Below are positions 1-5,748 of a stretch of DNA of 5,748 bases, piece after piece (the stretch's first letter is position 1; the number at the start of each line of letters is the position of its first letter). The notes under the pieces are model-generated. The model did no database searches and was not told the DNA's origin. It was given only the letters and a program-made list of their open reading frames with translations. The position numbers and the translations under genes were made by a program. Source of the DNA: Synergistaceae bacterium (GTDB lineage: Bacteria > Synergistota > Synergistia > Synergistales > Aminobacteriaceae); assembly GCA_017446645.1 (NCBI GenBank), contig JAFSQO010000403.1, forward strand, positions 1-5,748, written 5' to 3'.

Positions 1-1
1 C

Positions 2-1084
2 ACTAAGAATATTTACTCTCCGGTTCATAATGACTCGCCTGTATGTCTTGCCTCACGTGATGAGATTATGCAGGCTCTGGGACTTGACGGGATTGCGGAT
101 CCTTTAGTGTGCGGTTCTCTGACTATGTACGGGGGCACTGAAGACGAGATTATTTTGCCGGTGAACATAAACCCTGATTTTATCTTAGGGCCTGCATCTG
201 CGCACCTGAATATTTCGGGAATTTCGGGACTTGCAGCTAAGACTTCTTTCGCGATGTTCCTGATGAAAGCCGTTCAGGAAAGATCCATAAAGCTAAATAA
301 AAGCACTGCTCTGGTAATATTTAACGTTAAGGGCATGGACTTAATGGCAATTCACAGGCCGAACGATGACCTCACTAAATCAGAGCGTTTAAAGTATAAA
401 GCTCTTGGCCTCAGTGCAGAGCCGTTTAAGAACGTAAAGTATTATGTGCCTGGCAGGTCATATTTGCCGCATGAATTTATCGAAGAGTACACCAGAGTCG
501 GACAGCTCATGAAGTTCAGTGCAGAACCTGAGCAACATGAATTCAGGCTTGCTGACGAGTTAAAGATGATTCAGGCAAATGACGTTAAAGTAATAGATAT
601 TGCAAAACTTCCGGAAGATAAACAGGCTTCAGTATTTAGTGATGTCCTGCGAACTATATATAATTTAAAGCTCGGAGAATATGACAATGAAACCGGAATA
701 AATCCCCCGTCAAAGATAATAATTTTTCTCAATGAGCTAAATAAATTCGTCTCATGTGATAAAGCCTTAAATCCCTTAATTCTTGACATTATCGAAAGGG
801 GCGGGTCTCTTGGCATTATCTTGTTCGGTGCAGAGCAGTTCAGGTCGGACGTTCATCATGTATTTACGGGAAATTCTGCGCTCAATGCCTACGGGAGGAC
901 TCACATGACGGAAATAGAAACAGCTGACAGGGTTTATAACAGCTTCCATGAGACTTGCAAAAATATCTTGACTCGTCTCGAACAGGGTGAGTATTTGCTT
1001 CAAAGTCCGGTGTTCAGGACTCTCTTACGGATAAAATTCCCAAGACCGGCGTATGACCAGCTTAACGTCACAGATAGGGATTAA
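2..1084 (+). CDS. HerA-like (DUF87-type) ATPase, 5' end outside window
   Basis: The reading frame is open from base 2, 22 codons before the first ATG at 68, so the start lies outside the window and 360 residues are visible. Numbered from ATG 68, the P-loop-like stretch GISGLAAKTS is at residues 51-60 after a beta-rich segment that may be the end of a HAS-barrel. A hydrophobic strand followed by NELNKF at 217-227 takes the Walker B place. GAEQFRSDVHHVF and then GRT (R277, possible arginine finger) follow, as in the FtsK-HerA superfamily. In that superfamily the protein forms a hexameric ring that moves along DNA, often with a partner nuclease; that role is inferred here. Two oddities: the P-loop departs from GxxxxGK[ST], and the usual Walker B Asp is Asn (codon 731-733). 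The gene leads a tight operon with an HSP90-like ATPase. No nuclease is visible, but one could lie upstream. The family call is fairly sure, the function is not. Confidence 0.82.
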   Translation, partial: TKNIYSPVHNDSPVCLASRDEIMQALGLDGIADPLVCGSLTMYGGTEDEIILPVNINPDFILGPASAHLNISGISGLAAKTSFAMFLMKAVQERSIKLNKSTALVIFNVKGMDLMAIHRPNDDLTKSERLKYKALGLSAEPFKNVKYYVPGRSYLPHEFIEEYTRVGQLMKFSAEPEQHEFRLADELKMIQANDVKVIDIAKLPEDKQASVFSDVLRTIYNLKLGEYDNETGINPPSKIIIFLNELNKFVSCDKALNPLILDIIERGGSLGIILFGAEQFRSDVHHVFTGNSALNAYGRTHMTEIETADRVYNSFHETCKNILTRLEQGEYLLQSPVFRTLLRIKFPRPAYDQLNVTDRD

Positions 1085-1105
1085 GGAGACTGTCATAACA
1101 TAATG
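1082..1105 (+). promoter_or_regulatory. Ribosome binding site of the GHKL ATPase gene, overlapping the upstream stop
   Basis: TAAGGAG at 1082-1088 is a strong Shine-Dalgarno sequence whose TAA is the stop codon of the HerA-like gene. The spacing to ATG 1103 is 14 nt, longer than usual. No ATG, GTG or TTG lies closer in frame, so ATG 1103 remains the best start. Because the site overlaps the preceding stop, terminating ribosomes may feed the second gene (inference). Confidence 0.6.
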
Positions 1106-2566
1106 GGTGAATATATTTTCGGCTCTCACATACTTGAAAGCCTTACGACTGGAATGTATCAGGACTCGCGAATGATCTTCAGGGAATATATACAGAATGC
1201 CTGCGACGCTATCGACAGTGCTGTGGAAATCGGCCTGCTCAGTGATAAGGACGAGGGCATTATTGACGTTAATATAAACCGCAAGAAAAGAAAGATAACG
1301 ATAAAAGATAACGGAACCGGCATAAAGTCCAGTGAGTTCGCAAGGGTCTTGAGCAACATCGCCGACTCTGACAAGAAGGCAGGAATTGACAAGGGCTTCA
1401 GGGGGATCGGCAGGCTGTGCGGTCTTGCTTACTGCGAGAAATTAATATTTACGGCCAAGTTTGCTGGTGAGAAAGTTATCTCGAAGCTGGTTTGCGACGC
1501 TGAATTAATGCGCGAGTTAATCATTGGCAGTGCCAACGCTGAACATGACACTGAAAAACGATACACTGCTTCAGAAGTTCTGAACTTTATGAACGAATTT
1601 ACGTTTAGTGAAGACAAAGAGAAAGAAGAGCAAGAAGAGTCTGAGAATATTGACGAGCATTACTTTATCGTTGAGCTTGTTAATATTAATAACGAGAATA
1701 CTGACTTGCTTGATTATGACGGTGTTAAAAATTACCTGGCTTTCACCGTTCCTCTTCCGTACAGCATAACTTTTTCGCCGTATCGTTCAAGGATTCGCGA
1801 ATATGCTGCAAAATTGGGCTTCGTAATTGACGAGTATAATATCTTTCTCAATGATGAGCAGCTGTTCAAGCCCTACACTGTTAATTTCATGACAGGAAGG
1901 GGAAAGGGCAGGGCTGGCGATGAAATTATTGATCTTGAATTCGAAAACTTCAGGGACGTTAATAATAATATCATTGCCTGGCTGTGGCTTGGGGTCTCGC
2001 ACTTCAGGGGCGTAATTTCCGAAGAGTGCCTTATGAGGGGAATCAGAATCCGTAAAGAAAATATACAGATAGGAGATGCAGACACTTTGCAGAGATTTTT
2101 TTCTGAGAGCAGGGGACATCATTACTTCATCGGCGAATTATTTTGCGTCGCGAAGGATTTAATACCTAACTCACAGCGCGATTACTTCAACGAGAATAAA
2201 TTACGGGTCGAACTTGAATACCAGATAAGCCATTACTGTGCAACTTTGTCACGGGTCTATCATGGAGGCTCAAAGCTGAATAAGTTAATTGCAACACCTG
2301 ACGAAGCTGCGAAAAATGCATTAGAAATAGAGAAGCTCAGAAATAGTCATGATATTATAAAGCGTATAATTCAGGACTACGAAGAGAAAAAAGAAAGAGA
2401 GACAGAACCTGCTGAACGAATAATTACGATACATTCAGTTCCTGCAAGAAAATATTCAAAAAAGGAATTAAGGCTGCTCGGAAAAGTATTCGGTGTAATA
2501 AACTCATCACTGGACTCAGAGACAGCTTATGAATTAATCAACAAGATAAAGGACGTATTAGAATAA
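1103..2566 (+). CDS. HSP90-like GHKL ATPase, short form
   Basis: This 487-residue protein has the full ATP site of the GHKL fold in HSP90 order. The N-box FREYIQNACDAID is at 26-38 (E28, N32, D35, with the same 4 and 3 residue spacing as HSP90), DNGTGI is at 69-74, and the glycine-rich lid GFRGIGRL is at 98-105. An acidic, probably disordered linker (169-185, mostly E, D, K) follows. The next part resembles an HSP90 middle domain. DLIPNSQRDYF (352-362) aligns by eye with the HSP90 loop PLNxSRE, which makes R359 the likely gamma-phosphate-contacting arginine. The last 125 residues are charged and helical and show no MEEVD-type tail. It is shorter than HtpG (about 620 residues) and is not HtpG itself. 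It is more like the uncharacterised HSP90-type ATPases found beside HerA-like proteins. Such proteins open and close on ATP; the client is unknown. It sits 18 nt after the HerA-like gene and overlaps the radical SAM gene by one base. Confidence 0.85.
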   Translation: MGEYIFGSHILESLTTGMYQDSRMIFREYIQNACDAIDSAVEIGLLSDKDEGIIDVNINRKKRKITIKDNGTGIKSSEFARVLSNIADSDKKAGIDKGFRGIGRLCGLAYCEKLIFTAKFAGEKVISKLVCDAELMRELIIGSANAEHDTEKRYTASEVLNFMNEFTFSEDKEKEEQEESENIDEHYFIVELVNINNENTDLLDYDGVKNYLAFTVPLPYSITFSPYRSRIREYAAKLGFVIDEYNIFLNDEQLFKPYTVNFMTGRGKGRAGDEIIDLEFENFRDVNNNIIAWLWLGVSHFRGVISEECLMRGIRIRKENIQIGDADTLQRFFSESRGHHYFIGELFCVAKDLIPNSQRDYFNENKLRVELEYQISHYCATLSRVYHGGSKLNKLIATPDEAAKNALEIEKLRNSHDIIKRIIQDYEEKKERETEPAERIITIHSVPARKYSKKELRLLGKVFGVINSSLDSETAYELINKIKDVLE

Positions 2567-4386
2567 TGAATCGAAAAGTGCTTCTTATTGAACCTCCGTA
2601 TAAAAATAAGTATCCGCCTATAGGACTCATGAAGCTTGCAACGTATTTCAAACTTTGCGGCGATAACGTCAGATTCTTCAAAGGCAGCTCTAAAGATATT
2701 GCTGCGGAGTTATTGGCCGAAGAATTTTTTGCGTTGCTTAATGACAGATCATTAGGGCGTTATTTCAATGACTTCATGGAATACATCAAGAGCGGCAAGG
2801 GTGCCAATCTTGCTGCAATTCCTGACTTCTGGAATTTTCAGCGCGAAAACATGCTCATGGACTATAGAGAGAAATTAAGGCTCCATGATTTGCCCAAATT
2901 CGATATTGTAGCGATAACTACCCTGTTTACTTTTTGCTGGCAAGATACGATAGAGGTCATCAGCGAAGCTAAACATTTTCTTGCACCCTCCGGCAGAATA
3001 TTAGTCGGCGGGATTGCTGCATCGCTTGTGCCTGATGAAGTTTACCGGGAAACCGGAGTAAGGCCGATAATAGGCTTGCTTGATAAACCAGGCATGATTG
3101 ACAGGGACAGACCTGAAATTATAGATGACATGCCTCTTGATTATTCGATTCTTGATGAAATTGATTATGAATATCCTGCAAGTAATGCATATTTTGCTGC
3201 TACTACCAGAGGCTGCATAAGGCATTGCAGTTTTTGCTCTGTTCCGACATTGGAGCCTGAGTATAAAGACTTTATAGGCATATCGGCCAAATTAGATTAT
3301 ATTGACCAGCATTTCGGGGCAAAGCGTGATTTATTCTTAATGGACAATAACGTTCTGGCTTCCTCAAAATTTGACGAGATCATAGACGAGATAAAAGCCT
3401 GTGGTTTTGCCAGACATTCAAGATATACTCCCCCGAATGAGTATGATGTTGCAATAAGGAATTTGCAGGAGAATTTTAATACTCGTGCCTACATCAAGAA
3501 AATCATAAAAATTTATGACAGTGTAGCAGAAAAACTCGAAGGTCAAGAAGCAGGGGAGTTTTATATCTACCGTGAAAAGAATTTTTTGCTGTACCCTCAG
3601 ACTGCATCAGCTGAGGCAATTTTGCGTTCTGATACGTATTTCAGGGAAATATATAGCAGGGTCATCAAGCCTATAAAATACCGCACGAGGTCTATAGATT
3701 TTAACCAAGGGATAGATGCCAGATTAATTAATGAGCATAACATGAGCAGACTTGCCGAAATTAATATACATCCCCTGAGAATTGCGTTTGACCACTATGA
3801 GCAGCGGGATATTTACATTAATGCCGTCAAGACAGCAGCCAGATACGGTATAAAAGACCTGTCGGACTACCTGCTCTATAACTTCACTGACAAGCCCGAA
3901 GAGTTATACTACAGGCTCAAGATTAACGTAGAGCTCTGCGAGGAACTTGACGTTGATATATATTCATTCCCTATGAAGTATCACCCTGTGAGCGACCCTG
4001 AATATTTCAGGAACCGCAATTATCTCGGTGCTCACTGGAACAAGAAATATATACGCGCTGTCCAGGCTGTAATGAACTCTACAAAGGGCAAGATAGGACG
4101 AGGACTGCACTTTTTTGAAGAAGCATTTGGCCATAATTTAGATGAATTCTTTGAGATTCTCTATATGCCTGAAACCTTTATCGTTTACAGAATGAAGTAC
4201 CGCGAATCCCTGACCCGTGAATGGCATGATAAATTCTATTCTCTGTCAGGGAGCAAACTTGAAGAAGCCAAGTCAATAATCGAGGGTAACGTTTTCACTG
4301 AGAAGGTACTCAACCGTGCATCATGTGACGAAGTAAGAGACCTGCTGAAATATTACAGGATTGACCGATATGTGTCAGAGCGTTAG
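2566..4386 (+). CDS. Radical SAM protein with B12-binding-like N-terminal domain
   Basis: The 606-residue protein opens with VLLIEPPYKNKYPPIGLMKLA (residues 5-25), typical of the Rossmann-like domain before many B12-type radical SAM enzymes. That domain continues to LVGGIAASLVPDE near 146-158. The DxHxxG cobalamin ligand motif is not seen, so B12 binding is doubtful. The radical SAM cluster CIRHCSFC has C217, C221 and C224 to hold a [4Fe-4S] cluster that cleaves S-adenosylmethionine. LFLMDNN (256-262) and SIDFNQGIDARL (376-387) look like later barrel strands, separated by about 90 helical residues that look like an insertion. The C-terminal 200 residues (from near 410) are distinctive but match no named domain I know. 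It is not a methylthiotransferase, since it lacks the N-terminal Cys-containing domain and the TRAM domain. The substrate is unknown. The start ATG 2566 overlaps the preceding stop as TAATG, with AAAGGA at 2548-2553 as ribosome site, which implies coupled translation. Confidence 0.85.
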   Translation: MNRKVLLIEPPYKNKYPPIGLMKLATYFKLCGDNVRFFKGSSKDIAAELLAEEFFALLNDRSLGRYFNDFMEYIKSGKGANLAAIPDFWNFQRENMLMDYREKLRLHDLPKFDIVAITTLFTFCWQDTIEVISEAKHFLAPSGRILVGGIAASLVPDEVYRETGVRPIIGLLDKPGMIDRDRPEIIDDMPLDYSILDEIDYEYPASNAYFAATTRGCIRHCSFCSVPTLEPEYKDFIGISAKLDYIDQHFGAKRDLFLMDNNVLASSKFDEIIDEIKACGFARHSRYTPPNEYDVAIRNLQENFNTRAYIKKIIKIYDSVAEKLEGQEAGEFYIYREKNFLLYPQTASAEAILRSDTYFREIYSRVIKPIKYRTRSIDFNQGIDARLINEHNMSRLAEINIHPLRIAFDHYEQRDIYINAVKTAARYGIKDLSDYLLYNFTDKPEELYYRLKINVELCEELDVDIYSFPMKYHPVSDPEYFRNRNYLGAHWNKKYIRAVQAVMNSTKGKIGRGLHFFEEAFGHNLDEFFEILYMPETFIVYRMKYRESLTREWHDKFYSLSGSKLEEAKSIIEGNVFTEKVLNRASCDEVRDLLKYYRIDRYVSER

Positions 4387-4390
4387 TAAT

Positions 4391-4400
4391 TTACATGTAA
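4391..4400. repeat. 10-bp perfect palindrome between convergent genes
   Basis: TTACATGTAA is a perfect palindrome in the 24-bp gap between the radical SAM stop and the 3' end of tRNA-Glu. It leaves no loop for a stable RNA hairpin, and no T-tract follows on either strand, so it is not an obvious terminator. A protein-binding site is possible, but chance cannot be excluded. Neither transcript has a recognisable terminator here, so transcripts from the two sides may run into each other. Confidence 0.35.
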
Positions 4401-4410
4401 GAGAAAGATT

Positions 4411-4486
4411 TGGCGGTCCCAGCGGGATTCGAACCCGCGTCGCAGCCTTGAAAGGGCTGTGTCCTTGGCCTCTGGACGATGGGACC
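4411..4486 (-). tRNA. tRNA-Glu (anticodon UUC)
   Basis: The - strand folds into a complete 76-nt cloverleaf. The acceptor stem is GGTCCCA with TGGGACC, the D stem GTCC with GGAC, the anticodon stem CAGCC with GGCTG, and the T stem GCGGG with CCCGC; all are fully paired. The anticodon loop CTTTCAA gives anticodon TTC, read as glutamate. The T loop TTCGAAT is canonical, the discriminator base is G and the CCA end is encoded. It lies 18 nt downstream of tRNA-Lys and is almost certainly co-transcribed with it. Its 3' end faces the three-gene operon 24 bp away, the side where integrases usually recombine into tRNA genes. Confidence 0.97.
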
Positions 4487-4504
4487 AGTGATTTGTTTGC
4501 TTAC

Positions 4505-4580
4505 TGGTGAATCGCGGGGGACTTGAACCCCCGACACCCGGATTAAAAGTCCGGTGCTCTACCGACTGAGCTAGCGATTC
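4505..4580 (-). tRNA. tRNA-Lys (anticodon UUU)
   Basis: The - strand gives a complete 76-nt cloverleaf. The acceptor stem is GAATCGC with GCGATTC, the D stem GCTC with GAGC, the anticodon stem CCGGA with TCCGG, and the T stem GGGGG with CCCCC. The anticodon loop CTTTTAA gives anticodon TTT, read as lysine. The discriminator base is A and the CCA end is encoded. It is the first gene of a two-tRNA transcript, with a leader of about 20 nt from the promoter at 4607-4635. Confidence 0.97.
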
Positions 4581-4606
4581 GTATCGTGTCTCAGGCAACG
4601 AAGGCT

Positions 4607-4635
4607 ATTATATTATCAAGCCACGAAAATTGCAA
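4607..4635 (-). promoter_or_regulatory. Sigma-70 type promoter of the tRNA-Lys/tRNA-Glu transcript
   Basis: Read on the - strand, TTGCAA (4630-4635) is the -35 box and TATAAT (4607-4612) a consensus -10 box, with the optimal 17-bp spacer. Transcription would begin near 4600, leaving a leader of about 20 nt before tRNA-Lys. This is a strong-looking promoter, as expected for stable RNA. It lies within the shared upstream region of the divergent ATPase gene. Confidence 0.75.
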
Positions 4636-4655
4636 ATGTTTTGCGTGTATTTCTC

Positions 4656-4664
4656 TGATAAAAT
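4656..4664 (+). promoter_or_regulatory. Possible extended -10 promoter of the phage-type ATPase gene
   Basis: TGATAAAAT is an extended -10 element (TGn followed by TAAAAT) 52 bp before ATG 4717. No good -35 box sits at 16-18 bp; the best hexamer there, ATGTTT at 4636-4641, is poor. The AT-rich run 4671-4692 lies between it and the gene and offers other weak -10 matches, so the assignment is tentative. Confidence 0.35.
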
Positions 4665-4716
4665 TTACGCGATATATATATTTATTTATTTTACGAGAAA
4701 GAGAAGAATTATTATC

Positions 4717-5637
4717 ATGTTCAGAAAAGCAGAAAGGCGCAAGGCAAAGTTAAGGCTCGCAATAACAGGGCCTGCAGGTTCGGGAAAGACTTACGGGGCA
4801 TTACTTATTGCTCAGGGGCTGGGAGGAAAGATCGCAATGATCGACACCGAGAACGGCTCAGGAGATTTATACGCTGACATGTGCGACTATGACGTGCAGA
4901 CTCTCACGGCTCCTTATTCTATCCAGAAATATTTGGAAGCTATTCACGAGGCTGAACAAGAAGGCTATGATGTCTTGATTATCGACTCGCTTTCACATGC
5001 ATGGAGCGGCGAGGGCGGACTTCTCGATGTCCACAGTAAACTCACCAGCACAAGTAAGAGCGGCAATTCTTACGCAGCATGGAACAAAATTACGCCTATG
5101 CAAAACAGATTAATCGAGACAATGCTGGCCTCAAAGTGTCATGTAATCGCCACAATGAGAAGCAAGACTGATTACGCAATGATGCAGAGCGATAAAGGCC
5201 GTGCAGAAATCCGAAAGGTAGGACTCGCTCCAGTTCAGCGCGACGGAGTAGATTATGAGTTCACCGTAGTATTTGACTTAAGCATGGAACACACCGTTAC
5301 GGTCTCGAAGGACAGGACCAGCTTATTTGACAAGCAAGTTTTTGAAATCTCATCTGAGACCGGCAAGATATTAAGCAACTGGCTCAACTCCGGCTCAGAC
5401 CCCGTCTTGACTGCTCAGGACATCAGAAGCAGCATCAACAGGCTGTATTATAAATATCTGGAACTTTTCGGCAATGATCAGGGGCTTGCTCAGGCAGCAA
5501 TGCAGAACGTAACTGACGGCAGGGCTTCTAAAGACTGGACCGAAGAAGACATAAATAACTTGACGGAAGACCTTAAGTTACGGAGCCTGAAGATCGGCGA
5601 ATCAGAAGACATAGTGATTCAAACTCAAGAAGCATAG
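4717..5637 (+). CDS. Phage-type RecA-fold ATPase (AAA_24 / Sak4-like)
   Basis: The protein is 306 residues from ATG 4717. The frame is open further back, to a TTG at 4630, but those 29 codons look like AT-rich leader, cross the promoter region and lack a ribosome site; the domain begins at KLRLAITG. A weak GAGAAG sits 10 nt before ATG 4717. The Walker A motif is GPAGSGKT (18-25), IDTE (42-45) follows the second strand, and Walker B is VLIIDS (86-91, D90). The strand HVIATMRSK and the segment VQRDGVDYEFTVVFDL are typical of the phage ATPase family placed in AAA_24 and related to Sak4, a short RecA-like protein that helps single-strand annealing recombination. The C-terminal 70 residues are an extra helical tail. 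In phages such genes usually sit beside a single-strand binding protein or exonuclease; none is seen here. It is probably a prophage relic or a domesticated gene. Confidence 0.82.
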   Translation: MFRKAERRKAKLRLAITGPAGSGKTYGALLIAQGLGGKIAMIDTENGSGDLYADMCDYDVQTLTAPYSIQKYLEAIHEAEQEGYDVLIIDSLSHAWSGEGGLLDVHSKLTSTSKSGNSYAAWNKITPMQNRLIETMLASKCHVIATMRSKTDYAMMQSDKGRAEIRKVGLAPVQRDGVDYEFTVVFDLSMEHTVTVSKDRTSLFDKQVFEISSETGKILSNWLNSGSDPVLTAQDIRSSINRLYYKYLELFGNDQGLAQAAMQNVTDGRASKDWTEEDINNLTEDLKLRSLKIGESEDIVIQTQEA

Positions 5638-5642
5638 ATAAT

Positions 5643-5701
5643 TAGTGGCTAGTGAGTAGTGAGTAAAGAAAAAATTCTAGCCACTATTCACTGTTTTTTT
5701 T
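5643..5701 (+). terminator. Hairpin and T-tract terminator made from a small repeat element
   Basis: A perfect 10-bp inverted repeat (TAGTGGCTAG at 5643-5652, CTAGCCACTA at 5677-5686) begins 5 bp after the ATPase stop. Within it, AGTGAGT is repeated in tandem (5651-5657, 5658-5664). A second, exclusive pairing joins AGTGAGTA (5658-5665) to TATTCACT (5685-5692) with one G-U pair. This sits one base before eight T residues (5694-5701), the layout of an intrinsic terminator. The AT-rich stem makes it modest in strength. Confidence 0.6.
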
Positions 5702-5748
5702 ATTCGTAGATTGCCATTGAGTGGACGTGTTTCATGACAGCATCACGG
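5700..5748 (-). CDS. Possible 3' end of a convergent gene (15 codons)
   Basis: On the - strand an open frame enters from the right edge and ends in TAA at 5702-5700, encoding RDAVMKHVHSMAIYE as its last residues. The stop lies exactly at the edge of the T-tract, a common arrangement for two genes converging on one terminator. Fifteen codons are too few to recognise a family or exclude chance. Confidence 0.3.
   Translation of the reverse strand, partial: RDAVMKHVHSMAIYE

Noticed and set aside
571..1003. Open frames on the - strand inside the HerA-like gene
   Set aside because: They are shadows of the Walker B and arginine finger region of the + strand gene and resemble no protein I know.
1787..2122. 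Open frames on the - strand inside the HSP90-like gene, the longest 111 codons
   Set aside because: They lie opposite recognisable conserved motifs of the + strand gene and show no ribosome site or known domain.
2566..4580. Radical SAM protein as a tRNA-modifying methylthiotransferase acting on the neighbouring tRNA-Lys or tRNA-Glu
   Set aside because: The protein lacks the N-terminal Cys-containing domain and the C-terminal TRAM domain of MiaB/MtaB-type enzymes. tRNA modifiers also need not sit beside their substrates.
4383..4598. A 71-codon open frame on the - strand covering both tRNA genes
   Set aside because: It is the read-through translation of the two tRNAs and their spacer. The perfect cloverleaf structures explain the sequence fully.
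4630..4716. An N-terminal extension of the phage-type ATPase starting at TTG 4630 or ATG 4636
   Set aside because: The extension is AT-rich, has no ribosome site, and overlaps the tRNA promoter and the putative -10 box. The ATPase domain begins just after ATG 4717.
1..5748. CRISPR array, insertion sequence ends or integrase gene
   Set aside because: I see no regularly spaced repeats, no transposase or integrase motifs and no terminal inverted repeats with target duplications in the window.

Overview
This looks like bacterial DNA of low to moderate GC content, densely coded. Both tRNA genes carry their CCA end in the DNA, and the one intergenic promoter is of the ordinary sigma-70 type. A large radical SAM enzyme suggests an anaerobe. 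Codon style and protein sequences would fit a gut-type Synergistota or Clostridia lineage, but that is only an impression, because the window holds no phylogenetic marker.

Positions 1-4386 hold a tight three-gene operon on the + strand. It contains the C-terminal part of a HerA/DUF87-type ATPase that starts outside the window, a compact HSP90-like GHKL ATPase, and a 606-residue radical SAM protein with a B12-binding-like N-terminal domain. The gap between genes one and two is 18 nt, with the ribosome site overlapping the upstream stop. Genes two and three overlap by one base (TAATG). This points to co-expression and a shared function. A DNA translocase-type motor, an HSP90-type clamp and a radical enzyme do not form a textbook pathway. 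HerA-like and GHKL ATPases of these types are often seen in defence and DNA-processing loci, so a defence or repair role is plausible but unproven. This operon is the most interesting part of the window.

Positions 4411-4580 hold tRNA-Glu(UUC) and tRNA-Lys(UUU) on the - strand, transcribed Lys then Glu from a strong promoter at 4607-4635. They converge on the operon, and only 24 bp separate the radical SAM stop from the tRNA-Glu CCA end. That is the usual side of a tRNA gene for integration of a mobile element, so the operon may be cargo of a genomic island. No second attachment copy is visible here.

Positions 4717-5637 hold a lone RecA-fold ATPase of the phage type (AAA_24/Sak4-like), divergent from the tRNAs. 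It ends at a hairpin plus T-tract built from a small repeat-rich element (5643-5701). The last 49 bases may be the 3' end of a - strand gene converging on that terminator.
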